Of a stretch of DNA of 64,000 bases, positions 49,011 to 64,000 are shown piece by piece (the stretch's first letter is position 1; each line of letters starts with the position of its first letter). A program made the position numbers and the translations under genes. Origin of the DNA: Klebsormidium nitens (taxonomy: Eukaryota; Streptophyta; Klebsormidiophyceae; Klebsormidiales; Klebsormidiaceae); the NCBI GenBank assembly GCA_000708835.1, contig DF237265.1:39986-103985 (forward strand). The letters run 5' to 3'. The notes beneath the pieces were generated by a model. The model did not search any database. It had not been told where the DNA came from and saw nothing but the letters and a program-made list of their open reading frames with translations.

Positions 49011-50811
49011 GTGCGCCACCCACTAGGAGACCCGTCAGATTATGGCAATTACAGGACGGTGACAGTGGGGCCGGTGTTGGGCAAACTGTTTGCAACTGTC
49101 ATCAACCGAAGGCTGACGGAGTGGGCCGAGAAAGGGTCAATTCGGGCAAAAGGGCAGGCCGGGTTTCGAAAAGGTTTCCGAGCAACAGATCATCTTCTTA
49201 CGCTGCGTGTCCTGATCGAAAAATGGGGTCGAGGTAGGGATCGGCACCTCTTTGCTTGCTTTGTCGACTTCAGAAAAGCGTTTGATCTGGTGCCCAGAGA
49301 AAAGTTGTGGCAACGGCTGAAAGAACTAGGAGTGGGGGTGAAAATGCTGCAGAGCGTGCGGAGCATGTACACCGACGTGCGTTGCCGGGTCAGGGGAGAT
49401 GGTTGGATCTCAGAAGAGAGCTTCCAAAGCAACTCGGGAGTCAAACAGGGTTGTCCTCTTAGTCCATTGTTGTTCGGGCTGTACACAGACGGTTTGGAGG
49501 ATTCGATGCGGGGGAGGGGAGATCCAACGCTAATGGGAGTTGGGGTTCCGCTCTTGGCGTTTGCGGACGACGTCCTTCTTCTTTCGACGGATCCAGAGGG
49601 CTTGCAGCGAAAGCTAGAAGTGCTGGAAAGGTTCTCGGAAAAGAGTGGTCTTTCTGTTAACCTTCAAAAGACGCAGGCTGTGGTCTTTGGGGGTCAATTC
49701 GGCAGTCAAAAGAGGAAGCACGACTTCAGGTATGGTGGTGAGCAAGTCGAGATAGTCAAAAGCTACCGTTACTTAGGGGTCCAGTTCAGTTGTATTGGAA
49801 GCTTTAAAGAGGCCGTTCAGCATTTGGTAGAAGCGGGGCGGAAGGCCAACTTTGCCATGGAACGGAGGTGTGCCGAGCTTGGGTTGCATAAAGCGAGCAC
49901 GAGGGTGGGTCTGTTTGACGTACTGGTCAGACCGATCCTGGGGTATGGCGCGGAAGTCTGGGGTCCCGGGTACGGTCCGGAGTGGGGATGGAATGGCGAT
50001 GGGGACGGTCCGGAGAAGGTTGGTCGAGCATTCTTGCGGGGTCTTCTGCGAGTTCGGAAATCGACGCTATCAAAGGCGGTTCTGGGAGAGTTTGGTCGGT
50101 TTTCCTTGCTCCTTGATCGCTGGGCGCAGGTCTTCAAGTTCGTGAACCGCACAGCGAGCCTTCCCCAGGATCGGCTGGCCCGTTTGGCCTTTGAAGAGTC
50201 GAGGGAAATGTGGGCAGCAAACAAGGGCGGGTGGTACGCGAGGATCGTAGAAAAAGCTTGCGAACTCGTGTCAGCAAACGAAAGTACAGGTGTTCTGGAC
50301 TTAGCTTTGCTTCAAGAGAGGTCTGAGATGGCATATATGCAGGACCCGAGGGAGGGTTATGGCCGAAAGTTCTGCACGTACTTTGGTGAAGTCAAGATCG
50401 GCTACTCCTTTGAGCCTTTCATAGATCAAATAGGCGTCTCCGCGCACTTTGCAACCCTAGCCAAATTCAGAGTGGGAGCACACAAGCTCGCTATTGAATC
50501 AGGGAGTTGGCAAGGGATTGCTCGCGATGAGCGACATTGCCAGGTCTGTAAGTCGGGAGCAATAGAGACGGAGAGTCATTTTGTATATGATTGCTCGGGT
50601 TATAGTGACATTCGAACGACCTTTCAGTTTCTATTCGAGGACAGACGACATAGAGACTTGAAAGCTTTTCTTAACTTGCAGGACACATATGTGGTAGGTA
50701 AATTCGTGCATCTTGCTTTAGATAAGCGAGCTAGCGTAATAGGACAATCGTCGACTTAGCCGATCACGGCTCCGAACCGACGCTAATCAAACAATAACAA
50801 TAACAATAACT
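49011..50811 (+). mobile_element. 5'-truncated non-LTR (LINE-type) retrotransposon
   Basis: One open frame to the stop at 50757-50759 (about 580 codons) encodes a LINE-type reverse transcriptase. Blocks in order: DYGNYRTVTVGPVLGKLF, GQAGFRKG, FVDFRKAFDLVPREKLW, SGVKQGCPLSPLLFGLY, the catalytic LAFADDVLLLS, GLSVNLQKTQAVVFGG and YRYLGVQF. Near the C-terminus a CQVCKSGAIETESHFVYDC segment resembles a zinc knuckle (C-x2-C-x8-H-x4-C). The 3' flank ends in a short CAATAA repeat tail at about 50789-50810, typical of tail-repeat LINEs. No endonuclease or ORF1 is present, and upstream in-frame sequence stops at 48980, so the copy is 5' truncated. The RT frame has no stops, so insertion may be recent. 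I did not find clear target-site duplications. Confidence 0.92.
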
Positions 50812-51559
50812 AGTCAGCGGCCGGGGACTGCATACGTTGATATTTAACCTGCATCATGCATTGACTCAGCCTGCCATGCTTCAAATTGGATTCCAGATCA
50901 GTGCAAAACGCCAGAATACTTGTGTTTAAGGACACAATATTGAAGCTTCAATATTGGACTCGCGGCCGGAAAGATTGGATCACAAGTTAATTGCATAGCT
51001 ACGTATGAACCAATGATACATAGGTGTTATGCATACGTTTGAGTTCCTTTTAATGCCACTCGAATCATGACGCATTATATACACCACGGAACTAGCATGC
51101 CGCGCGCAATCTATATTGCTCCGCGCGGCCAATCTGGTGTCCATAGGCTGGCAATCTACTAGCTAGTGTCATGAATGTGGTCAGTATAAGCTCACGTTCG
51201 GAAGCTCGGAAGGACCATCCCTAAGTCACCCGATCGAAATTATCGCCAAGCTAGCTGCCCGTAGGTAATTAAACCGATAGATTGGCTGGTGAGCCAGGAA
51301 CTTAGCAGGCTTGATACAACAGATTCCGAGGATCGGCCGTATTCCAACCTTGAAGCCTTCTCTTCAGGCTTCCAATCATGCTTGCAGGCTGAGGTGATAT
51401 GATGATACAAATCCAAACATCAGTCTGCGGCTTCAATCACCTTGATTACAAGAAGCGTTCGTCATTCTATTTTGACCATAATTTATCCTTATCTCGGCTA
51501 ACAAGCTGACAAATTGCATGCGACGTCACTTGGACGGTTGTTCTTGAGTTAAGCTTAGG
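50812..51559. other. Intergenic region between the LINE and DGS1
   Basis: AT-rich, with short palindromes (for example near 50935-50955, CAATATTGAAGCTTCAATATTG). It includes the 3' flank of the minus-strand DGS1 gene. No gene seen. Confidence 0.5.
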
Positions 51560-54500
51560 CTATAACGGCAATGGTATTGTTGTCAGACAATCGTATGCTA
51601 CATACATCCGTTTTGTTATTCTAAGCTTGTGCCGGAAGCCCACATCTACTTGGGCCAGTGCCAGAAGATCCCCTCGTAGGCTGCATTCGAGAAACAGGCA
51701 AGAGCATGACATAAGTGCACTAGTTGCAGTTGTATATATTGTCGATATCAAGCTACAGTGTGCGGCAAAAAATGCAGAGCGACAAATCAGAGGCGCCCGT
51801 TGTTGAGCCGTTGCCATGGCCTGCTCACTTGTTCCACTCGTCGTTCTTGACAGCGTGCGGCTGCACCGCCTGGTACAGCCGGTGGACCACGAACAGCAGC
51901 AGCCCTTGCCGCACCCCGCTCCCGCCCTGCAACCGAAAAAGGGAAGGTCGAGGACGAGCTCCTCGTAGCAACGATACGAGGTCACGAGGTGCTGCACGTC
52001 ATCGACTGAGGCCAACCATCTGCAGTCATCAGCCCTGGCCATCTGCAAGGAAGGCGTACGCTGCGTGCACTCCCGACCCTACCTGCGCGTCCCGGCCCTC
52101 GTCTCGCAGCGCCTCTAGCAGGACCCCCTCCGCTTCCGCCAACAGCTGCCGCCGCCGCGTCTGCGCCACCCGCCCCGTGCCCAACTCGTCCTGCCACACG
52201 GGGCAGCAAGGAGCTTCAACAAGCAATACTGCACCCTGTTACCGAGCATTGCAGAGAGCGTAGACCCCACCCAAGCTTGACAACGACAAGGAGTCGCATC
52301 AAGGAGGCGGGGCGGACCTTGGGCCGCGTGGCCTGGCGCAGCGCGTAGAGGACGGCGGCGGCGAGCAGCAGCGCGGGGAGGGCGGCCATGACGCCGAAGT
52401 TGATCTCGTTGCTGCGCAGCACCTGGTCCAGCTCCAGCATGGCCACCTGGACGTCCAGCTTCAGCTTCTGGATCTGCACGCACCACCGCGCACGGGCAAG
52501 CGCGCTGCGTCAGACGAGGAGCAACGACCCGCTGTATCATGCGGTGCAGCGCACAGAAGGAGCGGCAGCGCATCCAGGCTGCGAACACTTGATAATCGCA
52601 ATGCGCAACAAGTCGTGGCCTGCTTTGATACAAGGCCGCACGCAGCCCGGGGAGGCGCACATGCGGGCTGCCGTGTTCATTGGCGGCGGTGACAGCGCAC
52701 CTGGATAAGCAGGGCGCGCGCGAGCTCGCCACTCAGGATGGAGCGCATCGGGTGGAGCAGCTCCGCCTCGTACCTGCACGGGATCACGGAACTGTCAAAA
52801 CCGGGCAGCGGGGTGGTTACTGAGCATCGGTAGTCTTCTTGGAAGTCGAGTTAGCGGAAATATGAACGGAGGCGAGACAATGCACCGAAGCATGAGGAGC
52901 CTTTGCAATCTGGTTTTAAAAGTCGAGCGTTTCGGCGCGCTTGGCTGCTCACTTCTTCATGAGCACGTCCATGAGGTCCTGCGTCTTGGCCTGCGGCGGC
53001 GGTGTGGGCAGCTCCGCCTTGCTGTCCTGCGAGAAGGCCTCCAGCATCCTGCACCACGCCGGAGGACACCCGCGTCAGGCACCGTCCAGGGCAGCGCCGC
53101 GGGCAGGGGACGCTGCCAACACGTCAAAGACGAAGAACGGCCGAGCCGAATAGCGATCACGATCTGGAAAGCACTGATCCTCCTTTTGGTGATCCGTCAC
53201 TGACGACTGACTGTGCCTGTCGGGGTCTTTTTCCAGGGCGTACCTGCGGAGGGAGTCCTCGTTGGCCTTGATCTCGGCAGGCTCCACGATAGAGCGTGGC
53301 CGCTCGTGGAACGTCGAGAAGATCTCGCCGCCGATGGATGTCACCTGCATCGTACACACAAGCCGCAATCACGAACGGAAAAGCGCCTCGAGAAGACGGG
53401 AGCAGCATACACACATTCATCTTCGTCGAAGATTTCTACTCAGAAGACAAAATATGCAAGATCTGCCTCGAGGAAGCGGGCGACTCAGAGGTCTCGTATC
53501 GTTGGGTCTGTCGAGGTGGCCTGCAAAATGAAACAACACCTGGGCGGCACAGCCTCGGCCCCTCCCCTTCGAACCTCGTGAATACATAAATTGATGTGCC
53601 CCACGCTGCCTACGACTGGCTTCTTTCATCAACAGCAAAGTAACCTCGGACGAAGGTTCAAGATGCTTCCATCAAATTCCAAGAATACGGAGTCCACCAA
53701 GACTTCACTTCACTGCGGGCATGCCCTACTCACGGGGTCCCTGACGTGCTCCTTGTAGAAGGTGGCCACGCTGTCCGCCAGCTGGCGCCCCCACCGCTCC
53801 AGGTCGTCGCTGCCCGCCAGCGCGCTGTGCCGCACCAGCCACACCCCCGCGGCGGATGCGGCCAGGGCGCCCGCGCCGTAGCGCAGCCAGAGCCGCTCGC
53901 GGTGGCCGGGGGGCCGATACGGGCGCAGCAGGTGGCCCATGCAGGCGTGCAGGTCGAGCAGGTCCTGGCGCGCGCACGCCAGCGCCTTCTGCAGCACCGC
54001 GCTGCGCCACTCCATCACGCGACCCGTGACCTGGCCGCCCTTCAACGACGCGGAGCGCGGCCGCAAACTGACCTGGAACGAGGGGGAGGGGGAGGAGGAG
54101 GCAGGGGGCCGCCCGAGGACGGAGTCCTGCAGGAACAAAGAGAGTGGTTTTGGCTCTTGTGAGGAAAGGAAAGTACAGGGGAAGAGCGACTTCCGACTTG
54201 TCAGGGGTGAAAAGTATACACAGCCCGAGATTGCACTGGTTTCACGGAGCTTTAAACTGAAGAAGCGTCCAAGATAGCCGAGGACGCAATTTGCAGCCAG
54301 GTTGTTAATCAAGCCATGTCCACGAAAGAAACACACAGCTCTAAAGATTCTGGTGGCAGCAAAAACAGCAATGATGGTCTCACCTGCGGCTGTGGGTATT
54401 CCCCCTGCAGGCGCTCCAAGGCATCCAGGAGGTCCGCTAGCGCCCCTGAGAGTGCGCGCCGCAGCTCCCCCGCCGACGCCTGGGCCACCAGCCGGGCGCC

Positions 54501-55508
54501 AATCGCGTGCACCTGCGCAGTGGCAACAGCTGGAGAGTGCGAACAATAAAGCAGGCGACAAACAGAACTAGACTGGACATGTCACGTGAATCAATGTTGC
54601 AATCTCCTCTGGGATAGCCAGGCTGCCCTCGACACAGCTTGTACCCTTGATGGCTCTGCCTTGTGCTGGGCCAGTGGCTGACCTGCGCGAGCTGCGCGGC
54701 CAGTCTGTCCCGGATGGCGGTCAGGCGCTCGCAGCGCTGCACGATGCCCTGCAGCGCCTGCTGCTCCAGGCTCAGCTCCTCGGCGGCCCCGCCCCCGCCC
54801 CGCCGCACAGCGCGCCGCACGTACTCCACCACGCCCACGCCAAACGCCCAGGGGCCACGCTCCAGCAGCATGAAGCGCAGCTTGGACGAGCCCTCACCCT
54901 GCGCGGCAACAAGGGGGGGAAACTCAGGGTGACCTCCAACGGTAGCTTCATGGGACGACTGATCAGCGATCGCTGTACCTGAGACAAGCGTCAGAGACTG
55001 AATTGCAATCAACTGCAATGAGGCGCGCCTGACCTGTGCGCGCTGTCTCCAGAAGCGCAGGTACTTGTCCGTCTTGCGCAGGGCCTTGACCAGCAGCTGC
55101 GCCGCAACCTCCACGGTGCGCACGCCGTCCTCAAACAGTGCCGTCAGCTGCCTGCCACACACAGCCAACAATCAGTCGTGAGCGACGCAATGCACTTCAC
55201 TGATGCACCGCATTGGGCCATCTATGGCGGCCACCCATCAGATCCCCTCTGCCAGCAGCTGCCATGTTCCACCACCCTGCACATCAGCGCCCTGCAATAG
55301 CTGTTGAACATACAAAATTGACCGCTCACTTCTTTTCGTCTTCCTGCCCCGCCGCTGGCATTGCGGCCAGCTTGGCCAGCAGCGCTGCCCTGGTCTCCGG
55401 AGGCACCACCGGCATGAAGCCCGGCTGAGGCGCCAGCACGGCGGGGGGGCCGGCATGCAGGCCGGGCAGGCCCAGCAGGCCAGGTAAGGCGCCCACCCGC
55501 AGCGGCAT
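51560..55508 (-). CDS. DGS1: DGS1 / NCA2-family mitochondrial outer-membrane protein
   Basis: Related to Arabidopsis DGD1 SUPPRESSOR 1 and yeast Nca2. DGS1 is a mitochondrial outer-membrane protein linked to lipid balance and to contact-site complexes. Exons from 5' to 3': 55330-55508, 55034-55151, 54683-54898, 54384-54512, 53734-54126, 53244-53344, 52953-53048, 52701-52773, 52318-52473, 52083-52190, 51829-51926, 51560-51680. Sum 1788 nt, 595 aa, all phases consistent. Blocks: KTDKYLRFWRQRAQ; SKLRFMLLERGPWAFGVGVV; a membrane segment at about 290-312 (YGAGALAASAAGVWLV); HPMRSILSGELARALLIQ; IQKLKLDVQVAMLELDQVL; a second membrane segment (VMAALPALLLAAAVLYAL, about 463-480). The C-terminus (RMYVAYDCLTTIPLPL) lies in a last exon 149 bp after a donor that would otherwise read into a stop. 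The N-terminus is the least certain part: an acceptor-like site lies just upstream of Met 55508. Confidence 0.9.
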
Positions 55509-56426
55509 GGCGCCACCACCACCGCTAAACAGGGGCCGCAGCGGGGGCACTAGACGTCACCACCCCAAGATGGGAGGGTGGTGCAAAGGGCAGTGCTATC
55601 TACTTCAGGAACCTCACCAGTTTCGTTTAGAATGTGATGCCTCAAGAAGCTGAACACTACGTTCTTCCAAAAGACGTCCTTGCTCCTTCGCATTGGCGAT
55701 GGCATTAATTCAAGCTTCAAGCTATTAAATGTCAGCACAGGCCAAGGGTAAAGCATAAAAATGTGCCAAATTGGGGCTGTTTAAACATATTGCGCTGCCC
55801 CAAATGCATAAACCTGGTCGTTTAGGACCCGGCCGTTACTGCAGGACTGTTCGATGACAATCTTTCATCCGGCTGCACACACGCAAAGAATGATAGTAAA
55901 GTCGATGAAACGCTACTCATAAGAAGGCTCATAAGAAGGGAACTTCAAAAGCGTAGCAATATACGACCATTCGAAAGTCACTGCGCGTATAATCTGGCCA
56001 TCGCTGGAGAATGTTCATCATCCAGCTTTTCCTGAGCGCTCTCAAATGAGACAAGCTGGTTGAAGTGGAACAGTTGTGGCGCTTCCTATCCTTAGACAAC
56101 CTGGGGTAGATTGAAGGCAGCACCGTGTCAGTGACGAGGTAAGTGCAACTTGCAGATAGATAGATGCCCAGCGCCTAGCAGTCATCGTTGCTTGAAGTGA
56201 ATCAGGATTGACAAAAAAAAGGTTGGAGGTCTGACACATCGCAATTGCCATCAATTGGCTTTGTTTTGATCGGTTCGTTGGTGGCAGTACACCTGCAGAA
56301 TATTGCGCTTGGCGGAAACGTCGCGCGGCATGCTTCCTTACCAGCGCAGCTTTGGTCTTTTGAGGGTGGTGTGTCCCTTGCTGCTGCATGCTGACTGTCG
56401 CTGTTGCGCCCATTGTTCAGGCGGCC
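55509..56426. promoter_or_regulatory. Divergent intergenic region DGS1 / PRP16
   Basis: 918 bp between the start codons of two head-to-head genes, presumably with both promoters. A TTGTTCAG acceptor-like site lies 7 bp before the PRP16 ATG, so the leader may be spliced. No coding sequence or TATA-like element stands out. Confidence 0.5.
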
Positions 56427-62421
<5,995 letters not shown>

Positions 62422-62839
62422 GTTGAGCAACAGGACCAGGACAGTTGAGTAGGCATCTACCTTTATTAACGGAACCTTTGGGTAGATTTCGCCGTCTCTG
62501 TTAGCACACAGAGGTTGGGTCTTTGAGAAAATGGTTGGAAGAGCATACATCGTATTGACCTGGCACAAAAAAGTGGCACAATGGTGTAATTCACTGGCTT
62601 TGCAAAAGTCGCGTACATCCGCTACTTGGTATCTCAGTCGACATGCAGGATTCATCTGTCGAGCTGGCCCGCCGGTCGAATGGATCAGTTCTATCGACCG
62701 GGTAGCTTAGGAACTTATGTGCAAGTTGCACAAGTAATGTATGTGACTAGCTGATCATGCATGTCGCTTGTCAAAGTCATCGACCCGCCGCCGCCGCGCC
62801 CGGTCATGTGCTTTGCGCAATTATGCAATTTGTGTGGGT
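62422..62839. other. PRP16 3' flank
   Basis: Non-coding sequence after the PRP16 stop. No canonical poly(A) signal stands out, and no other feature was recognised. Confidence 0.5.
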
Positions 62840-63052
62840 GATGCAATCATAACTCTCAAGAAAGATAATGATAAGCTAAGATAATAGTAAGCTTCGACTA
62901 ACACTAAAAACCCTAACTTTAAATAAAACACCCGCTCCGCACCCGTACCCACCCTAACCACCATACTAACCCTACCGCGTACCCGTCACAGTGCAATTAC
63001 CTTACTATTATCTGGGCTTACTATTATTTTTCTTGAGTTTCATGATGCAATC
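62840..63052. mobile_element. Foldback (MITE-like) element with 52-nt inverted arms
   Basis: The left arm 62840-62891 and the reverse complement of the right arm 63001-63052 agree at 41 of 52 positions, without gaps. They enclose about 109 bp of C-rich sequence with several CCCTAAC-like words (62910-62976). The inner 12 bases of the arms are identical. No coding capacity. The structure fits a small non-autonomous foldback or MITE. No target-site duplication was identified. Confidence 0.65.
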
Positions 63053-63582
63053 CCCCGATCATGCAGATTTTGCGAAAATTTGCATAGATTCTAATAGTAA
63101 TTCCGATCAATGCCGCGCGCGGCCGCCGGGCTTCCATCATTGTCATTTGAATGCGCATGCAATATATAGCTAGCTAGACAACCGTTACAGAGCATCGACC
63201 ATTAAGTAGGACGACATATGATAGGACACATTGATCCGCCTTCCTTAATTCGTATACGTGGTTGACGTGTTTTGATTTGGACCCTTGACGCATAGACAGA
63301 GTGGATATGACCATATTTCGCCTTCAAGCTTTGCATAGTGAGCCCTGTGTGGATTTATTTTCAATAATATGCATATGATATACCAAAATTAGTCGGGTAT
63401 ACTAGCCCAGTACTAACTTAAAGAAACTTGTATATATATCATTATGGTGTAGATCTACCGTACGAAATTGAATGCCAGGTCTCATGATGTACTTATATGA
63501 TGACCGCGTCCGACGGTGAGTCAATCACGCATGCCTGGTATGCAATCATGCAAATACATGATCGATCAGTATATTTAATAGT

Positions 63583-63604
63583 ATAGTTCACCATGGTGAA
63601 CTAT
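63583..63604. repeat. 22-bp perfect palindrome
   Basis: A perfect self-complementary 22-mer without a loop, centred on CCATGG. It lies in AT-rich intergenic DNA, with no gene nearby to attach a function to. Confidence 0.85.
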
Positions 63605-63639
63605 GCATAGGCCTTAGTATCCTGGGCACGGAGTTGCGT

Positions 63640-64000
63640 CCCGGGAATTCGAATTAGCTATTTGAAACTTAATTATTTAAAGCTTTTTGTTTCTTATATG
63701 TACATTAATTGAAAAGTGAAGTCGCGCAAATTCGCGGAAAGTCGCGCAACGTCGCGGGAACTCCGGCTCTGGCATGGCCTATGTGACGAACGCGCTAGCC
63801 ACTAGGCTAGGGCCGCCAAAAGGTTCGCGAAACGGTACTTCCTTTTGCGGCCGAATTACTTTATACCGTAATTCCGCGCCTCCGGGTAGGTTTGATGTGA
63901 CTAGCCCCCTGCCGGGTGGATTAGTTCCGGCCTTACGGACAGGATCGTCACATTACCCCCACCTCCACCCCCCAAGGATCCGGCCGGCCAGAGCTGCGGG
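63640..64000 (-). mobile_element. Possible LTR edge of a retrotransposon running off the window
   Basis: Read on the minus strand, a purine-rich tract (63955-63975, mostly G) is followed by TAA and then TGTGACGATCC from 63953 downward. This arrangement resembles the polypurine tract and LTR start of plant Ty3/gypsy elements, whose LTRs often begin TGTCACGA. The internal region would lie to the right, beyond the window. Inside the putative LTR, the minus strand has TAGCCTAGTGGCTAGCGCG (about 63791-63809), a good match to a tRNA A-box / D-arm, and a poor B-box-like GGAGTTCCCGCGA follows. The left boundary is a guess. Confidence 0.35.
63721..63760. repeat. Two tandem 20-bp GTCGCGCAA units
   Basis: Two adjacent 20-base units agree at 17 of 20 positions. 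They are CG-rich inside an otherwise AT-rich flank. Confidence 0.7.

Overview
The window looks like nuclear DNA of a green-lineage (Viridiplantae) organism, most likely a streptophyte (charophyte-grade) alga. The genes are intron-rich, with GT-AG introns mostly of about 100-500 bp. Their products match land-plant families closely: an APRR2-type pseudo-response regulator with a GARP domain, MOR1/XMAP215, DGS1/NCA2, NHX5/6, PRP16, VHA-G, DPM3 and the 20S proteasome beta-6 subunit PBF1. A mitochondrial cob fragment lies inside a nuclear intron. I cannot fix the genus from sequence alone; a Klebsormidium-like alga is an inference. No bacterial operons, CRISPR arrays or rRNA genes were seen.

Layout from left to right: the 3' end of PBF1 (+, to 1610); an intronless class I O-methyltransferase (+, 3429-4094); a 17-exon NHX5/6-type antiporter (-, 6826-14367); MOR1 (+, 15565-33500, 44 exons, 2085 aa); APRR2-like (+, 36176-41325, 9 exons, 706 aa); DPM3 (-, 43336-44777, 3 exons, 90 aa); the V-ATPase G subunit (+, 46135-47887, 4 exons, 109 aa); a 5'-truncated non-LTR retrotransposon (+, 49011-50811); DGS1/NCA2 (-, 51560-55508, 12 exons, 595 aa); and PRP16 (+, 56427-62421, 9 exons, 1323 aa). 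I joined the exons by hand, using splice consensus, intron phase and remembered family alignments. Every complete model closes in frame as a multiple of three. Three neighbouring pairs are head-to-head (NHX/MOR1, DPM3/VHA-G, DGS1/PRP16) with 0.9-1.4 kb between start codons.

The genes are mostly housekeeping: protein degradation, endosomal ion and pH balance (NHX plus V-ATPase), microtubule growth, ER glycosylation, mitochondrial lipid and outer-membrane biology, and splicing. They are not an operon or a pathway cluster. The most notable signals are a pair of 98-nt, phase-matched, homologous exons in the NHX gene that look mutually exclusive; a mitochondrial cob fragment in NHX intron 1; a foldback element with 52-nt arms near the right end; a run of perfect hairpins upstream of the retrotransposon; dispersed GGTACC-rich repeats; and a possible LTR at the right edge.

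Between the genes are several AT-rich islands (4.1-6.8, 33.5-36, 41.8-43.3, 47.9-49, 50.8-51.5 and 62.5-63.7 kb) in which I find no convincing coding sequence.
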